Source: Brevundimonas vesicularis (GTDB lineage: Bacteria; Pseudomonadota; Alphaproteobacteria; Caulobacterales; Caulobacteraceae). From it: 64,000 bases of DNA. How positions within the stretch are numbered: position 1 is the stretch's first letter; each line of letters begins with the position of its first letter. Positions 1 to 10,001 of the stretch are shown piece after piece. The DNA lies in NCBI RefSeq assembly GCF_027105095.1, contig NZ_CP114278.1, forward strand, positions 3,012,501 to 3,076,500, read 5' to 3'. The notes below the pieces were generated by a model that searched no databases, was not told where the DNA came from, and saw only the letters and a program-made list of their open reading frames with translations. A program made the translations under genes and the position numbers.

Positions 1-60
1 CTCCAGCAGACCGGCGACAACCAGCGTCGCCCACGGATTGATCGACATCACCCAGGACAT
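1..60 (-). CDS. SMR-family small multidrug efflux protein, N-terminal fragment
   Basis: Only the first 20 codons lie in the window and the gene runs off the left edge. The readable start, M-S-W-V-M-S-I-N-P-W-A-T followed by LVVAGLLE, matches the first membrane helix of small multidrug resistance (SugE/EmrE) proteins. The glutamate after LL is the position of the conserved proton/substrate-coupling residue of the family. A second in-frame ATG at 48 could be the true start. The gene lies just downstream of the DUF486 membrane protein on the same strand, so the two may be co-transcribed. The assignment rests on a short peptide and is tentative. Confidence 0.55.
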   Translation of the reverse strand, partial: MSWVMSINPWATLVVAGLLE

Positions 61-102
61 GGCGACCAGATGGAACAGGCCGCGGTCCGGAGCAAGCCGC
101 GA

Positions 103-459
103 TCAGCCGCCCAGCGGTCCCTTGAAGATGAAGAAGGCCCCAAGCGCGATGAAGGCGAAGCCGACCAGATGGTTCACCGTCAGCTTCTCGCCCAGATACA
201 GGACCGAAAAGCCGGCGAAGACCAACAGGGTGATCACCTCCTGCATAGTCTTCAGTTCGGCCGGCGAATAGACCTGGATGCCGATCCGATTGGCCGGCAC
301 CGCCAGCCAGTATTCGAAGAAGGCGATGCCCCAGCTGGCCATGACCAGCAGCCACAGCGGCTTGTGATCGAACTTCAGATGGCCGTACCAGGCGAAGGTC
401 ATGAAGACGTTCGACAGGCACAACATGACGATGGGGGCGATGTAGGCGGTCAGGGGCAT
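103..459 (-). CDS. DMT-family membrane protein, DUF486
   Basis: The product has 118 residues with four evident hydrophobic segments. It carries the family signatures TFAWYGHLKF (residues about 21-30), a WGIAFFEYWLAVPANRIG stretch (about 43-60) and a C-terminal AFIALGAFFIFKG. These match DUF486 proteins, small integral membrane proteins of the drug/metabolite transporter superfamily with no established substrate. Length is normal for the family. It precedes an SMR-type efflux gene on the same strand, which suggests a small transporter pair. The function in transport is inferred from the superfamily only. Confidence 0.85.
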   Translation of the reverse strand: MPLTAYIAPIVMLCLSNVFMTFAWYGHLKFDHKPLWLLVMASWGIAFFEYWLAVPANRIGIQVYSPAELKTMQEVITLLVFAGFSVLYLGEKLTVNHLVGFAFIALGAFFIFKGPLGG

Positions 460-523
460 GAGGCAGATCAGGGCTGTTGCAGACCTGCCCTCTACACCGG
501 CTGCGACCGTCCGTCGCGGGCCT

Positions 524-1360
524 TCAATCCGCCGCCGTCACCGCCGCCTGGACCTTCAGCGCCTGCACCGTCTCGCGCACATCGTGAACCCGCACCATCC
601 GCGCCCCGCGCCGCGCGCCTTCCAGCGCCAGGGCCAGTGACCCGCCCAGCCGATCGGTTGCCGCGACCGCCGTCGCATCGATGGCCTGGATCGTGCGCTT
701 GCGACTGGCGGCGTACAGCACCGGAAAGCCCAGATCGACCAGCGCGTCCAACCGCGCCGTCAGCGCCATGTTATGCGCCAGCGTCTTGCCGAACCCGATG
801 CCGGGATCCAGCCAGATCCGCTCGCGCGCCACGCCCGCCGCCATCGCCGCCTCGGCCCGCCCGCGCAGATAGTCCCGCACTTCGACCACCACGTCGTCAT
901 AGCGCGGGTCCGCCTGCATCGTGCGGGGTTCGCCCTTCATGTGCATCAGCACGACGTCGCACCCCAGTTCGGCCGCGACCGCCGCACTCTCGGGCGCATG
1001 GCTCAGCGCCGTCACATCGTTCCACATCGTCGCCCCGGCCGCGACGGCGGCGCGCGCGACGGCGGGCTTCATCGTGTCGATGCTGATCGCCCCGCCCCAC
1101 CGCGCGCGGACGCCGGCGATGACCGGCGCGACCCGGTCGATCTCCTCGGCCTCGCCCACCGGCTCGGCCCCCGGCCGGGTGCTCTCCCCGCCGATATCGA
1201 GCACATCGGCCCCGTCCACGACCAGCCGCATGGCCTGATCGATCGCGCCTTCGGTCGAGGCCCATCGCCCCCCGTCCGAGAAGCTGTCGGGCGTCACATT
1301 GACGATGCCCATCACCTGCGACAAGGCGGCCGTCCGCGCGGTTTGACTTTCATGGGCCAT
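524..1360 (-). CDS. folP: Dihydropteroate synthase
   Basis: This cytosolic enzyme joins p-aminobenzoate to 6-hydroxymethyl-dihydropterin diphosphate in folate synthesis and is the sulfonamide target. The 278-residue product has the TIM-barrel signatures in order: GIVNVTPDSFSDGG (residues 18-31), LDIGGESTRPGA (about 54-65), a SIDTMKP segment, the WNDVTAL strand, LDPGIGFGKT and a C-terminal RVHDVRETVQALK. Length is normal. It lies downstream of ftsH on the same strand, although the Rnk-like gene on the plus strand separates the two, so folP needs its own promoter in 1361-1562. The start at 1360 leaves a short N-terminal tail before the first conserved strand; a later ATG at codon 17 is unlikely because it would cut into that strand. 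Confidence 0.95.
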   Translation of the reverse strand: MAHESQTARTAALSQVMGIVNVTPDSFSDGGRWASTEGAIDQAMRLVVDGADVLDIGGESTRPGAEPVGEAEEIDRVAPVIAGVRARWGGAISIDTMKPAVARAAVAAGATMWNDVTALSHAPESAAVAAELGCDVVLMHMKGEPRTMQADPRYDDVVVEVRDYLRGRAEAAMAAGVARERIWLDPGIGFGKTLAHNMALTARLDALVDLGFPVLYAASRKRTIQAIDATAVAATDRLGGSLALALEGARRGARMVRVHDVRETVQALKVQAAVTAAD

Positions 1361-1562
1361 GGGACCAGCCTGTAGCCGTGATCGCGCATTTCGTCAGCCA
1401 GGCTCGACGCCTTTCCCACGCGGGACGCCTCGTCGCAGGCGACTGACCCGGAACGGCCGCGCGCCCTTCGCCCCGTTCCGGGCATTGATCTGAACCCCAT
1501 TCCTTTTCGACGCCGCACGACGCCACGCGCGTGCGGCGTCCCATGCCGTCTGCGAGCCCGCC

Positions 1563-1973
1563 ATGACCCAATCTACCCTGCCCGTCCGCCCCGACATCTT
1601 CCTCAGCGCACAGGACCACGACACTCTGTCGCGCCTGGTCGGCGACATGCCCGGCGACGGCGTGGCGGGAATGCTTCAGGAGGAACTGGAGCGCGCCGTC
1701 ATCTGTGAACCGGGCGACCTTCCCAAGGGCGCCGTGCCCCTGAACCGTTGGCTGCACTATATCGACGGCCGCGCGTCCGATCCGCGCCGCATCCAGATCG
1801 TCCTGCCCAAGGATGCCGACATCGACGCGGGCAAGGTTTCGGTCCTGTCCCACGTCGGCGCGGGCCTGATCGGCCTGGTCGAAGGCCACACCATTTCCTG
1901 GAGCGACCCGTCCGGCGCCGAACGCAGCCTGACGCCGGTGATGATCGAGGACGCGGAAATGCTGCCCGCCTGA
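1563..1973 (+). CDS. Rnk-like nucleoside diphosphate kinase regulator with GreA/GreB C-terminal domain
   Basis: The product has 136 residues. The second half shows the GreA/GreB C-terminal FKBP-like fold found in Rnk: RIQIVLPKDADIDAGKVSVLS, then VGAGLIGLVEGHTISW. The N-terminal part is short and helical and lacks the long coiled coil of Gre factors, as in Rnk proteins, which bind RNA polymerase near the secondary channel. The gene is transcribed opposite to folP and ftsH and ends at a shared bidirectional terminator. It may be a generic GreAB-domain protein rather than a true Rnk orthologue, so no symbol is given. Confidence 0.8.
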   Translation: MTQSTLPVRPDIFLSAQDHDTLSRLVGDMPGDGVAGMLQEELERAVICEPGDLPKGAVPLNRWLHYIDGRASDPRRIQIVLPKDADIDAGKVSVLSHVGAGLIGLVEGHTISWSDPSGAERSLTPVMIEDAEMLPA

Positions 1974-1996
1974 TCCCCGGCGCCGCTCATGAAAAA

Positions 1997-2030
1997 CCCG
2001 CCGGTAGATCGCTCTCCCGGCGGGCTTCTT
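1997..2030. terminator. Bidirectional intrinsic terminator between the Rnk-like gene and ftsH
   Basis: An 8-bp GC-only stem (CCCGCCGG at 1997-2004 with CCGGCGGG at 2017-2024) closes a 12-base loop. On the minus strand it is followed by five Ts, which ends ftsH transcription. On the plus strand it is followed by CTTCTT, a weaker tail for the Rnk-like gene. The position between two convergent stop codons supports the call. Confidence 0.85.
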
Positions 2031-2051
2031 CATTCCGAACTGAACGCCGGT

Positions 2052-4007
<1,956 letters not shown>

Positions 4008-4093
4008 TGAGGTCCTCGGTCGTCCGCGACCCCGGTGGGATCGACGGTCTGGATGTGTCTGTCTGGGAAAATAGGGGCTTAATCAGCGTTACG

Positions 4094-5413
4094 CTATCGG
4101 GTGGCGGAAATCAGGTCGTCTTCGTGCGTCGTTTCGTCCAGCGCCAGCCTGAGCCGTTCCGCGACAAGGCCGCACCGTTCGACCCCCTCGCCTGCAAGAA
4201 CCGGGGTCACAGCGTCGTCCCTGATCAACACAGGCCAGGCCCCGCGCGTCGCCGCCGGCAACCGATTGAGCTCGGCCCTGTCGGCGTCCGACAGGCTGGC
4301 CAACCGCCCCCGCGCCGGAACCACAGACCAGCCGGGATGATCGGCGCAGAAGACGAACCGGCCGTCCCACACCGCCTCGACGCCGGGCGTCAGCGCCAGC
4401 GGCGAAATGTCTCGTCTGCGCAGCTCGCCGGCCTCGCGCATCAGCCGCACCGCCAGCCCGACAGCCTCGATCCGCGTCCCGCACAGGGTCGCCGCGAAAT
4501 CCTCACCCGCCTTCAACCGCGCCATCAGGGCGTCCAACCGCGCACCCCGAGGCGGCGTCGATCCGCCGCCGACGCAGACCAGGGCCGCCGCCAGCGCCCG
4601 CGCGCCCACGTCGCGGTCCACGCACGCCATGGACTCGCCCTCGACCGTCGGCCGCGCGCCGCCTTTCGCCGGCGGCTGATCGTCCGGTTGCGGCGCCGCG
4701 CCCTCGACCGTCGGCCGCGCGCCGCCTTTCGCCGGCGGCTGATCGTCCGGTTGCGGCGCCGCGCCCGCGAGAGCCTGCCGCGCCCGGCTGCGGCCGAACC
4801 GAGGATCGGCGTTGGCGGGGTCCTCGATCCAGTCGGCCCCCTGCGCCGCCAGCCAGTCCCGCAAGCCCGCCCGCCGCTCGCCCAGCAGCGGCCGCAACAG
4901 CATCAGACCTCGACCCTTGGGCCAGGCCGGCGACGGCGACCATTCGCGCACCCGTCCCAGCGTCGAGCCTTCGCTCCGCATCAGATCGGCCTCGGCGATG
5001 TCGTCGGCGGTGTGGGCGAACAGGACGACCGAGGCCCCCGCCTCGCGCGCCGCATCCGCGATCAGCCCATGCCGCGCCGCCCGAGCCGCCGCCGTCAGCC
5101 CGGTCGCGGGCTTGTCCCCGTCCCAGCTCAACCCGCGCCAGTCGGCCCCGGCGATCCGCGCCGCCCGGGTCGCAAAATCGGTCCAGCGGCCGCTGTCCGG
5201 ATTCAGCCGATGATCGACGGTCAGGGCCAGCACCGAACGCCCGCGCGTCCGCGCCCAGTCCGTCGTCAGCCGCAACAGGGCGATGGAATCTCCGCCCCCC
5301 GACAGGGCCAGCGCCAGCGGCCGCCCTGTATCGCGCGTCAGTCGCGCATCCAGCCGCGAGAAGACCCGCGCCGTCAGATCGTCCCGAATCGCTGGGTTCG
5401 ACGTCAGGCGCAG
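4094..5413 (-). CDS. tilS: tRNA(Ile)-lysidine synthase TilS, non-canonical start
   Basis: TilS converts cytidine 34 of tRNA-Ile(CAU) to lysidine. The PP-loop SGGGDS is encoded around 5298-5315, followed by VDHRLNPDS and the FAHTADDIAEA region. No ATG, GTG or TTG lies between the upstream in-frame stop and the PP-loop. The first TTG (5273-5275) is after it, so a start there would lose the ATP site. The true start must be a CTG (5411-5413 or 5405-5407) or ATT (5387-5389), overlapping or abutting the end of cpoB. The 5413 limit is a choice, not a certainty. The middle of the protein contains a perfect 21-residue tandem duplication (see the repeat at 4636). From 5413 the product is 439 residues, slightly long for the family. 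Confidence 0.85.
   Translation of the reverse strand: MRLTSNPAIRDDLTARVFSRLDARLTRDTGRPLALALSGGGDSIALLRLTTDWARTRGRSVLALTVDHRLNPDSGRWTDFATRAARIAGADWRGLSWDGDKPATGLTAAARAARHGLIADAAREAGASVVLFAHTADDIAEADLMRSEGSTLGRVREWSPSPAWPKGRGLMLLRPLLGERRAGLRDWLAAQGADWIEDPANADPRFGRSRARQALAGAAPQPDDQPPAKGGARPTVEGAAPQPDDQPPAKGGARPTVEGESMACVDRDVGARALAAALVCVGGGSTPPRGARLDALMARLKAGEDFAATLCGTRIEAVGLAVRLMREAGELRRRDISPLALTPGVEAVWDGRFVFCADHPGWSVVPARGRLASLSDADRAELNRLPAATRGAWPVLIRDDAVTPVLAGEGVERCGLVAERLRLALDETTHEDDLISATR
4636..4766. repeat. 63-bp perfect tandem duplication inside tilS
   Basis: Two exact 63-bp units (4636-4698 and 4699-4761) plus five further bases repeat within the coding region. Since 63 is a multiple of three, the frame is kept and the peptide from AAPQPDD to RPTVEG is duplicated. 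It sits between the PP-loop ATPase domain and the C-terminal domain, probably in a linker. Perfect identity suggests a recent slippage event or an assembly artefact. Confidence 0.9.
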
Positions 5414-6249
5414 GAACCCGTCGTCTTCAACTGGGCCGCCCGCGCCTTTTGCGGGTCAGAGGCGGCGGGCGCATAGCGGCGCGTGAACTCCGCCAGGGCC
5501 GCGCACCCTTGCGGCTTCCTCTGCGTTGCGAACAGGGCGTCGGCCAGTTTCAGCGTCGTGTCCGCCGCCCAGCCGATGCGCGGCCAGTCCTTCAGCGCGG
5601 CGGCGTAATAGGGCACCGCCCCCGCCTTGTCGTTGGCCGCGACCCGCAGGTCGCCCAAGCGCGAGTTGGCCTCGCGCGACTGAGGCGTATCGGGCCAGGC
5701 CGCGATCACCGTCTCCAGCGCCCGCTCGCCGCGCGGCTTGTCGGTCGCCAACAGGGCCACCGCCGCCGCCAGGTCGCGCGTCGCATCGCCGGTCGGCGAG
5801 GTCGCCTCGATCGGCGCATTCAGCTCGGCCTGGGTCTCCAGCTTCTGCAACCGGCCCTCGGCGTCGGCCAGACGCGTCTTCAGCGTCTCGTTCTCGCGCG
5901 TGGCCTCGTCCAGCTGGAACGTCAGCCGTTCGTTGTCGCCGTTGATCCGGCGCACCGTGGCCTCCAGGTCGCCCAGGCGTCGGTCCATCAGGGCGAACTG
6001 CCCCTGCAGCGTCACAACCTCGGGGTCCGGCTCGACCAGTACGGGCTGGCCGGCGGCGTTTCTCTGGGTCAGGGCGCGCTCAAGCCGCCGCACATTGCGG
6101 TCCAGCTGGTCCAGGCGGCGATTGTCCCACTGGGTCCGCTCCATGATGTTGGGCTGGGCCTGCTGGGCGACCGCGCCACCTCCGATCAGGACAACCCCAA
6201 GGGCGGCGGCGGCGAGCAGGTGAACATGAGAGATCGAGAGCTTGGTCAT
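5404..6249 (-). CDS. cpoB: Cell division coordinator CpoB (YbgF), Tol-Pal system protein
   Basis: This periplasmic protein links the Tol-Pal complex to septal peptidoglycan synthesis. The product is 281 residues. It has a signal peptide (MTKLSISHVHLLAAAALGVVLIGGGAVAQ), a coiled-coil stretch at about 40-140 (DQLDRNVRRLERAL, then RLGDLEATVRRINGDNERL) as in the trimerisation domain, and a C-terminal TPR region with PQSREANSRLGDL and AVPYYAAALKDWP. The start at 6249 is chosen because it begins the signal peptide; an open frame continues upstream without coding character. It is downstream of DUF3667 and pal, and its 3' end overlaps or abuts tilS. Confidence 0.9.
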   Translation of the reverse strand: MTKLSISHVHLLAAAALGVVLIGGGAVAQQAQPNIMERTQWDNRRLDQLDRNVRRLERALTQRNAAGQPVLVEPDPEVVTLQGQFALMDRRLGDLEATVRRINGDNERLTFQLDEATRENETLKTRLADAEGRLQKLETQAELNAPIEATSPTGDATRDLAAAVALLATDKPRGERALETVIAAWPDTPQSREANSRLGDLRVAANDKAGAVPYYAAALKDWPRIGWAADTTLKLADALFATQRKPQGCAALAEFTRRYAPAASDPQKARAAQLKTTGSCA

Positions 6250-6290
6250 GCGTCTAGCTTTCACCGATTTGGGGCCGCCGCAAGGCCGAG

Positions 6291-7430
6291 CTAGTGCCCC
6301 AGTCCCAGATAGATGATGGCCGTGACGAACAGGCCGACCACGATGTTGCAGAACACCAGAAGCGCGATCGTCCGCCACAGCGTCGAGAACCAGGACAATG
6401 AATAGGCGCCCTTCATCTGGGCGAACACATGAACGGGAACGGCCAACAGCCCCAGCGGAATGACGATGCCGCCCAGCCACCCGGCGATCGTCGCCGACAC
6501 CACCATCAGCATCAGCAGCATGGCCATGAAAGTCAGCGAATACAGAACGAATACCCCGTGGTCGTACAGGGTGAAGCCGCGCTTCCACAGGAACAGCAGG
6601 GCCACGAACGGGATGGACAAGGGCACCAGCAGGAAGGCGAACTTGTACATCGTCTGCTGCAACTTGTAGACCGCCAGGTCCGGGTTCTGCAGCTTCTTCA
6701 GCACCGTGGCCACGACGCCGTGCCCCTCCTTCTCGGCGTCCTTGCCCATGACCTTGATCTTGGTCTCGCCGGCTTCTTCGGTCGCCATGTCCTTGATGCT
6801 GGCCTGCCAGCTGCCGGGCTTCAGACCGTCGGCGCGGCCGTCGCGCTGCTCGACCTCCAGCCGGGCCAGGGCCGCGCGGCGGTCGTCGACCAGCTTCTGT
6901 CCGGCGTTGATCGCCATCTGCATCGTCGGGTCCGGCTGGGCGCCGCTGTCGGCCCGCATCTGGACCAGGGCCTTTTCGGCCTCGGCTAGACCCACGCGCT
7001 GGGACGCGATCCGTTCGGCCAGGCCCCCACCGCCGGCCTTTGACTCGGGATGCGGCATGAAGCTGAGCGCGAAGAACATCACGAACAGGGTGAACAGGAA
7101 GATCGCCAGCGGCGAGACATAGCGCGTGCGTTTGCCCTCGACCCATTCGCGCGTCAGTCGGCCGGGGTTCAGCCACAGCAGCGGCAGGGTGCGCCAGATA
7201 CGGGCGTCGAAATGCATGACCCCGTGCAGCAGCTCTTCGCCCAGATGCAGCAGGCTGCGATGGACATGGGTCGGCTGACCGCAGTTTGCGCAGAAGTTGC
7301 CGCTCGTTTCGGCCCCGCAGTCGGAACAGGCGCCGTGGGCATGATCCTCGCCGGCCTTGCCCGTCGGCTTTTCGATCGCGCCCGCCGCCAGACCGCTCGT
7401 GACGACCGCGCCCGCCCCTTCGATGTCCAT
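6291..7430 (-). CDS. DUF3667 zinc-ribbon membrane protein
   Basis: The product is 379 residues. A zinc ribbon is formed by C35, C38, C47 and C50 (CSDCG, then FCANCGQ). The DUF3667 signature follows: RSLLHLGEELLHG, and TLPLLWLNPGRLTREWVEGKRTRYVSPLAIF at about 81-111. Next come one membrane segment, a charged helical domain (about 140-230) and four more membrane segments in the C-terminal third. The function of the family is unknown. The gene is placed between pal and cpoB in an otherwise conserved envelope cluster, so a membrane-maintenance role is possible but unproven. A probable terminator lies between it and pal. Confidence 0.85.
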   Translation of the reverse strand: MDIEGAGAVVTSGLAAGAIEKPTGKAGEDHAHGACSDCGAETSGNFCANCGQPTHVHRSLLHLGEELLHGVMHFDARIWRTLPLLWLNPGRLTREWVEGKRTRYVSPLAIFLFTLFVMFFALSFMPHPESKAGGGGLAERIASQRVGLAEAEKALVQMRADSGAQPDPTMQMAINAGQKLVDDRRAALARLEVEQRDGRADGLKPGSWQASIKDMATEEAGETKIKVMGKDAEKEGHGVVATVLKKLQNPDLAVYKLQQTMYKFAFLLVPLSIPFVALLFLWKRGFTLYDHGVFVLYSLTFMAMLLMLMVVSATIAGWLGGIVIPLGLLAVPVHVFAQMKGAYSLSWFSTLWRTIALLVFCNIVVGLFVTAIIYLGLGH

Positions 7431-7500
7431 TCGCTGATCCCCCGATCCCTGTGGCGACGTATCTGCCGCCCGCCCGGCGTCAGGACAAGCGCGGAAATGA

Positions 7501-7532
7501 AAAGAGGCGCCGACCCTGCGGCCGGCGCCTCC
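7501..7532 (-). terminator. Intrinsic terminator after pal
   Basis: Read on the minus strand, a 9-bp perfect stem (7505-7513 with 7524-7532) with a 10-base loop is followed by TTTT (7501-7504). It lies 26 bases past the pal stop codon and would separate tolB-pal from the DUF3667-cpoB-tilS genes. Confidence 0.75.
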
Positions 7533-7557
7533 TTCAGATCAGCCGATCAGCCGGTCG

Positions 7558-8121
7558 TCAGCGCGGCGCGCCCGAGACGATGGCGGTGTGGGCGTTGCGG
7601 TTGCGGGCGAAGGCGTCCTCGTTCGAACCCTCCGCGATCGGCCGTTCCTTGCCGAAGCTGATCGTGTCGATCCGGCCGGCCGGAATGCCCCGGTTGATCA
7701 GATAGGTGCGCACCGATTCCGCACGGCGGGCGCCCAGCGCCAGATTGTATTCGCGCGTACCGCGTTCGTCGGCGTTGCCTTCGATGCGGACGGTCACCGA
7801 CGGATAGCGTTGCAGCCACTGGGCCTGGGCGTCCAGACGCGGCATGGCTTCGGGACGGACCTCATAGGAATCCAGGTCGAAATAGATGCGGTCGCCGACG
7901 TTGACGACGAAGTCCTGTTCGGTGCCCGGCGCGGCCGAACCCATGTTTCCGCCGGTCACCGGGCCGGTGGGCGCGGTCGGATAGGCCGGACCCGTCGGTT
8001 GCGTCGTGCCGTCGTTCGGACCGGGCACGCCAGTCTCGACCGGGGGTTTTCGGGTGCAGGCGGCCATGGCGGCGACGGCGCAGCCGACCATCGCCAGTTT
8101 GAGAATGCGGGAAGTCTTCAT
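7558..8121 (-). CDS. pal: Peptidoglycan-associated lipoprotein Pal
   Basis: This outer-membrane lipoprotein binds peptidoglycan and TolB and completes the Tol-Pal system. The product is 187 residues. A signal peptide ends in the lipobox AAMAAC with C22 as the lipidated cysteine. A Pro/Gly/Thr-rich tether follows, then an OmpA-like domain with FDLDSYEVRPEA and the peptidoglycan-binding segment EGNADERGTREYNLALGARRA. Length is normal. It is directly downstream of tolB on the same strand with a 140-bp gap. Confidence 0.96.
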   Translation of the reverse strand: MKTSRILKLAMVGCAVAAMAACTRKPPVETGVPGPNDGTTQPTGPAYPTAPTGPVTGGNMGSAAPGTEQDFVVNVGDRIYFDLDSYEVRPEAMPRLDAQAQWLQRYPSVTVRIEGNADERGTREYNLALGARRAESVRTYLINRGIPAGRIDTISFGKERPIAEGSNEDAFARNRNAHTAIVSGAPR

Positions 8122-8261
8122 GGGGTCGTCTCCTGACGTATCGTTTCTGGCAAGGGGCGGGCCTCAAGCTTGGCTTTACTGTCTGCCTCGGCCGATTTTT
8201 CGACGCTAGAGGCGATAACGCACAGTTGAGCTTTAAGGCTCCGACGGTGTCGGTGCGGCGT

Positions 8262-9626
8262 TTAGGCGGGGCAGCTGTCGGCGCCCTGGTTCACGCCCAG
8301 ATTGCTCGGGCCACGGTCCAGCAGCGGCGACCAGGCCGGGTCGGTCCCGCGTCCGTTATAGCCCGCCTGCGACACCACGCGCCCCGACAGGTCCACGGTC
8401 CACAGACGCGTGTCGCCGCCCGGCGTCTGGCGCGCGAACATCACGTATCGGCCGTTCGGCGCCCAGTTCGGGCCTTCCTCGAAATAGCTGGACGACAGGA
8501 TGCGCTCGCCCGAGCCGTCGGCGTTCATCACACCAGTCGAGAACCGGCCGCCGCCCTGTTTGGTGAAGGCGATCAGATTGCCGGTCGGGCTCCAGGACGG
8601 GGCCGTATAGATGCCGCCGCCGCGCGAGATGGGCCGCTGGCCCGATCCGTCCGACCGCATGACATACAGGCGCGCCGACCCCGAACGGTCCGAGGTGAAG
8701 ACGATCTGGCTGCCGTCCGGGCTGAACGACGGCGAGGTGTCGATGCCCGGGTCGCTGGTCAGGCGCGTGATCTGGCGGCTGCGCAAATCCATCACATAGA
8801 CGTCGGTATTGCCGCCCCGGATGATCGAAAACGCGATCTTGTTGCCGTCGTTGGAGAAGCGCGGCGCCAGCACCTGTCCGTCGAACTCGCCCAGGCTCTC
8901 GCGCCGGCCGGTCGTCAGATTATACAGGTAGATGCGGCTGTAATCCTTGCCCAGCGCCACATAGGTGATCTCGTCCGGCTGCGACAGCGAGAAGCGCGGC
9001 GACATGATCACCTCGTCCCCCTGCGTCAGATAGGTCGGGTTGAACCCGTCCTGATCGGCGATGGTCAGGCGGTTGATCCGGTTCAGCTGCGTGCCCTCCT
9101 CGGACACGAAGATCACGCGGGAATCGAAGAAGCCCGCCTCGCCGGTCATGCGCTGATAGATGACGTCGGAAATCTTGTGCGCGATCCGGCGCCATTGCTC
9201 CTGGGTCGCGGTGAACTGATAGCTGACCAGCTGGCACTGGCGATACGGGTCATACAGTCGGAAGCCCACGTCCAGCCGCCCGTCGCCGCGCGTCGTCACC
9301 CCGCCGTACAGCACCGCCTGCGCGCCGATCTGGGTCCACTGAGGGAAGTTCGGCGCATTGGCCAGGGTCAGGCCGGTCTCGATGAAGCTGGACGGGTTCA
9401 GCAGCTCGAAGAAGCCCGACCGCTTCAGATTGGCGCTGACCACATTGGAAATGTCCGACCCGTGCGTCCCGGCGAACGGCACAACCGCGATCTGAAGGGG
9501 ACGCAGCACGCCCTGATCGATCTCGACCTCGACCGGCTGGTTCTGCTGAGGCGTCTGCGCCGCCGTCGTCAGAGGAGCCGCCATCGCGACAGCCGCCACG
9601 GAGGCCAGAAGAAGGTTCAGACGCAT
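8262..9626 (-). CDS. tolB: Tol-Pal system translocation protein TolB
   Basis: This periplasmic beta-propeller protein binds Pal and TolA. The product is 454 residues with a signal peptide (MRLNLLLASVAAVAMAAPLTTAAQ). An N-terminal alpha/beta domain is followed by repeated WD40-like blades of the form SPDGSQIVFTSDRSG, SPTGNLIAFTKQ and APNGRYVMFARQ. Its upstream neighbour tolA is separated from it by the vapBC pair on the opposite strand. tolB-pal therefore needs a promoter of its own in 9627-9767, unless transcription from tolA reads through antisense to vapBC. Confidence 0.97.
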   Translation of the reverse strand: MRLNLLLASVAAVAMAAPLTTAAQTPQQNQPVEVEIDQGVLRPLQIAVVPFAGTHGSDISNVVSANLKRSGFFELLNPSSFIETGLTLANAPNFPQWTQIGAQAVLYGGVTTRGDGRLDVGFRLYDPYRQCQLVSYQFTATQEQWRRIAHKISDVIYQRMTGEAGFFDSRVIFVSEEGTQLNRINRLTIADQDGFNPTYLTQGDEVIMSPRFSLSQPDEITYVALGKDYSRIYLYNLTTGRRESLGEFDGQVLAPRFSNDGNKIAFSIIRGGNTDVYVMDLRSRQITRLTSDPGIDTSPSFSPDGSQIVFTSDRSGSARLYVMRSDGSGQRPISRGGGIYTAPSWSPTGNLIAFTKQGGGRFSTGVMNADGSGERILSSSYFEEGPNWAPNGRYVMFARQTPGGDTRLWTVDLSGRVVSQAGYNGRGTDPAWSPLLDRGPSNLGVNQGADSCPA

Positions 9627-9732
9627 CAGATGCTCCCATAAGTCTCGAAGGATCGCCGCCCCTTATCGCCGGGCCGTTCGACTTTCGCCAGCTTCACGGG
9701 GAATAGGGCGACATTCGGGACGGGAGCGATCA

Positions 9733-9768
9733 TTGATGCGTGATGCGTGATGCATTATCTTACAGCCA
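9733..9768 (+). promoter_or_regulatory. Probable vapBC promoter overlapping three heptamer repeats
   Basis: TTGATG (9733-9738) and TATCTT (9757-9762), 18 bases apart, resemble -35 and -10 hexamers. The -10 ends five bases before the ATG at 9768, which would give a leaderless transcript. TGATGCG occurs at 9734 and 9741 and TGATGCA at 9748, a tandem array of the kind a VapB dimer could occupy for autorepression. This is inferred from spacing only. Confidence 0.45.
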
Positions 9769-10001
9769 TGCGCACTACACTCGCCATCGACGACGACGTG
9801 CTGAACGCCGCACGGGCCATCGCGGTTCAGACCCGAACCTCTGTGGGCGAAGTCATTTCCGATCTCGCGCGCCGCTCGATCACACAGGCCAAGCCGGACA
9901 CGTCGCCCGAGTTCCGCAACGGCATTCGTCTCCTGCCGCACCGCAAGGGCGCTGTGGTGACGACCGAACAGATTAACGCTCTGCGCGATGAGCTGCCTTG
10001 A
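9768..10001 (+). CDS. vapB: VapB-like antitoxin
   Basis: The product is 77 residues. The N-terminal MRTTLAIDDDVLNAARAIA is a ribbon-helix-helix domain typical of VapB antitoxins that bind their own promoter, and the C-terminal half would wrap the toxin. An earlier in-frame ATG at 9747 would add seven residues with no family resemblance, so 9768 is preferred. The stop overlaps the toxin start (TTGA at 9998-10001), which implies translational coupling. The pair sits opposite to the tol genes. Confidence 0.85.
   Translation: MRTTLAIDDDVLNAARAIAVQTRTSVGEVISDLARRSITQAKPDTSPEFRNGIRLLPHRKGAVVTTEQINALRDELP

Noticed and set aside
5404..7176. A long minus-strand open frame that would join cpoB to an upstream 300-residue extension
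   Set aside because: The extension is out of frame with and antisense in character to the DUF3667 gene in the same region. The signal peptide at 6249 marks the real start of cpoB.
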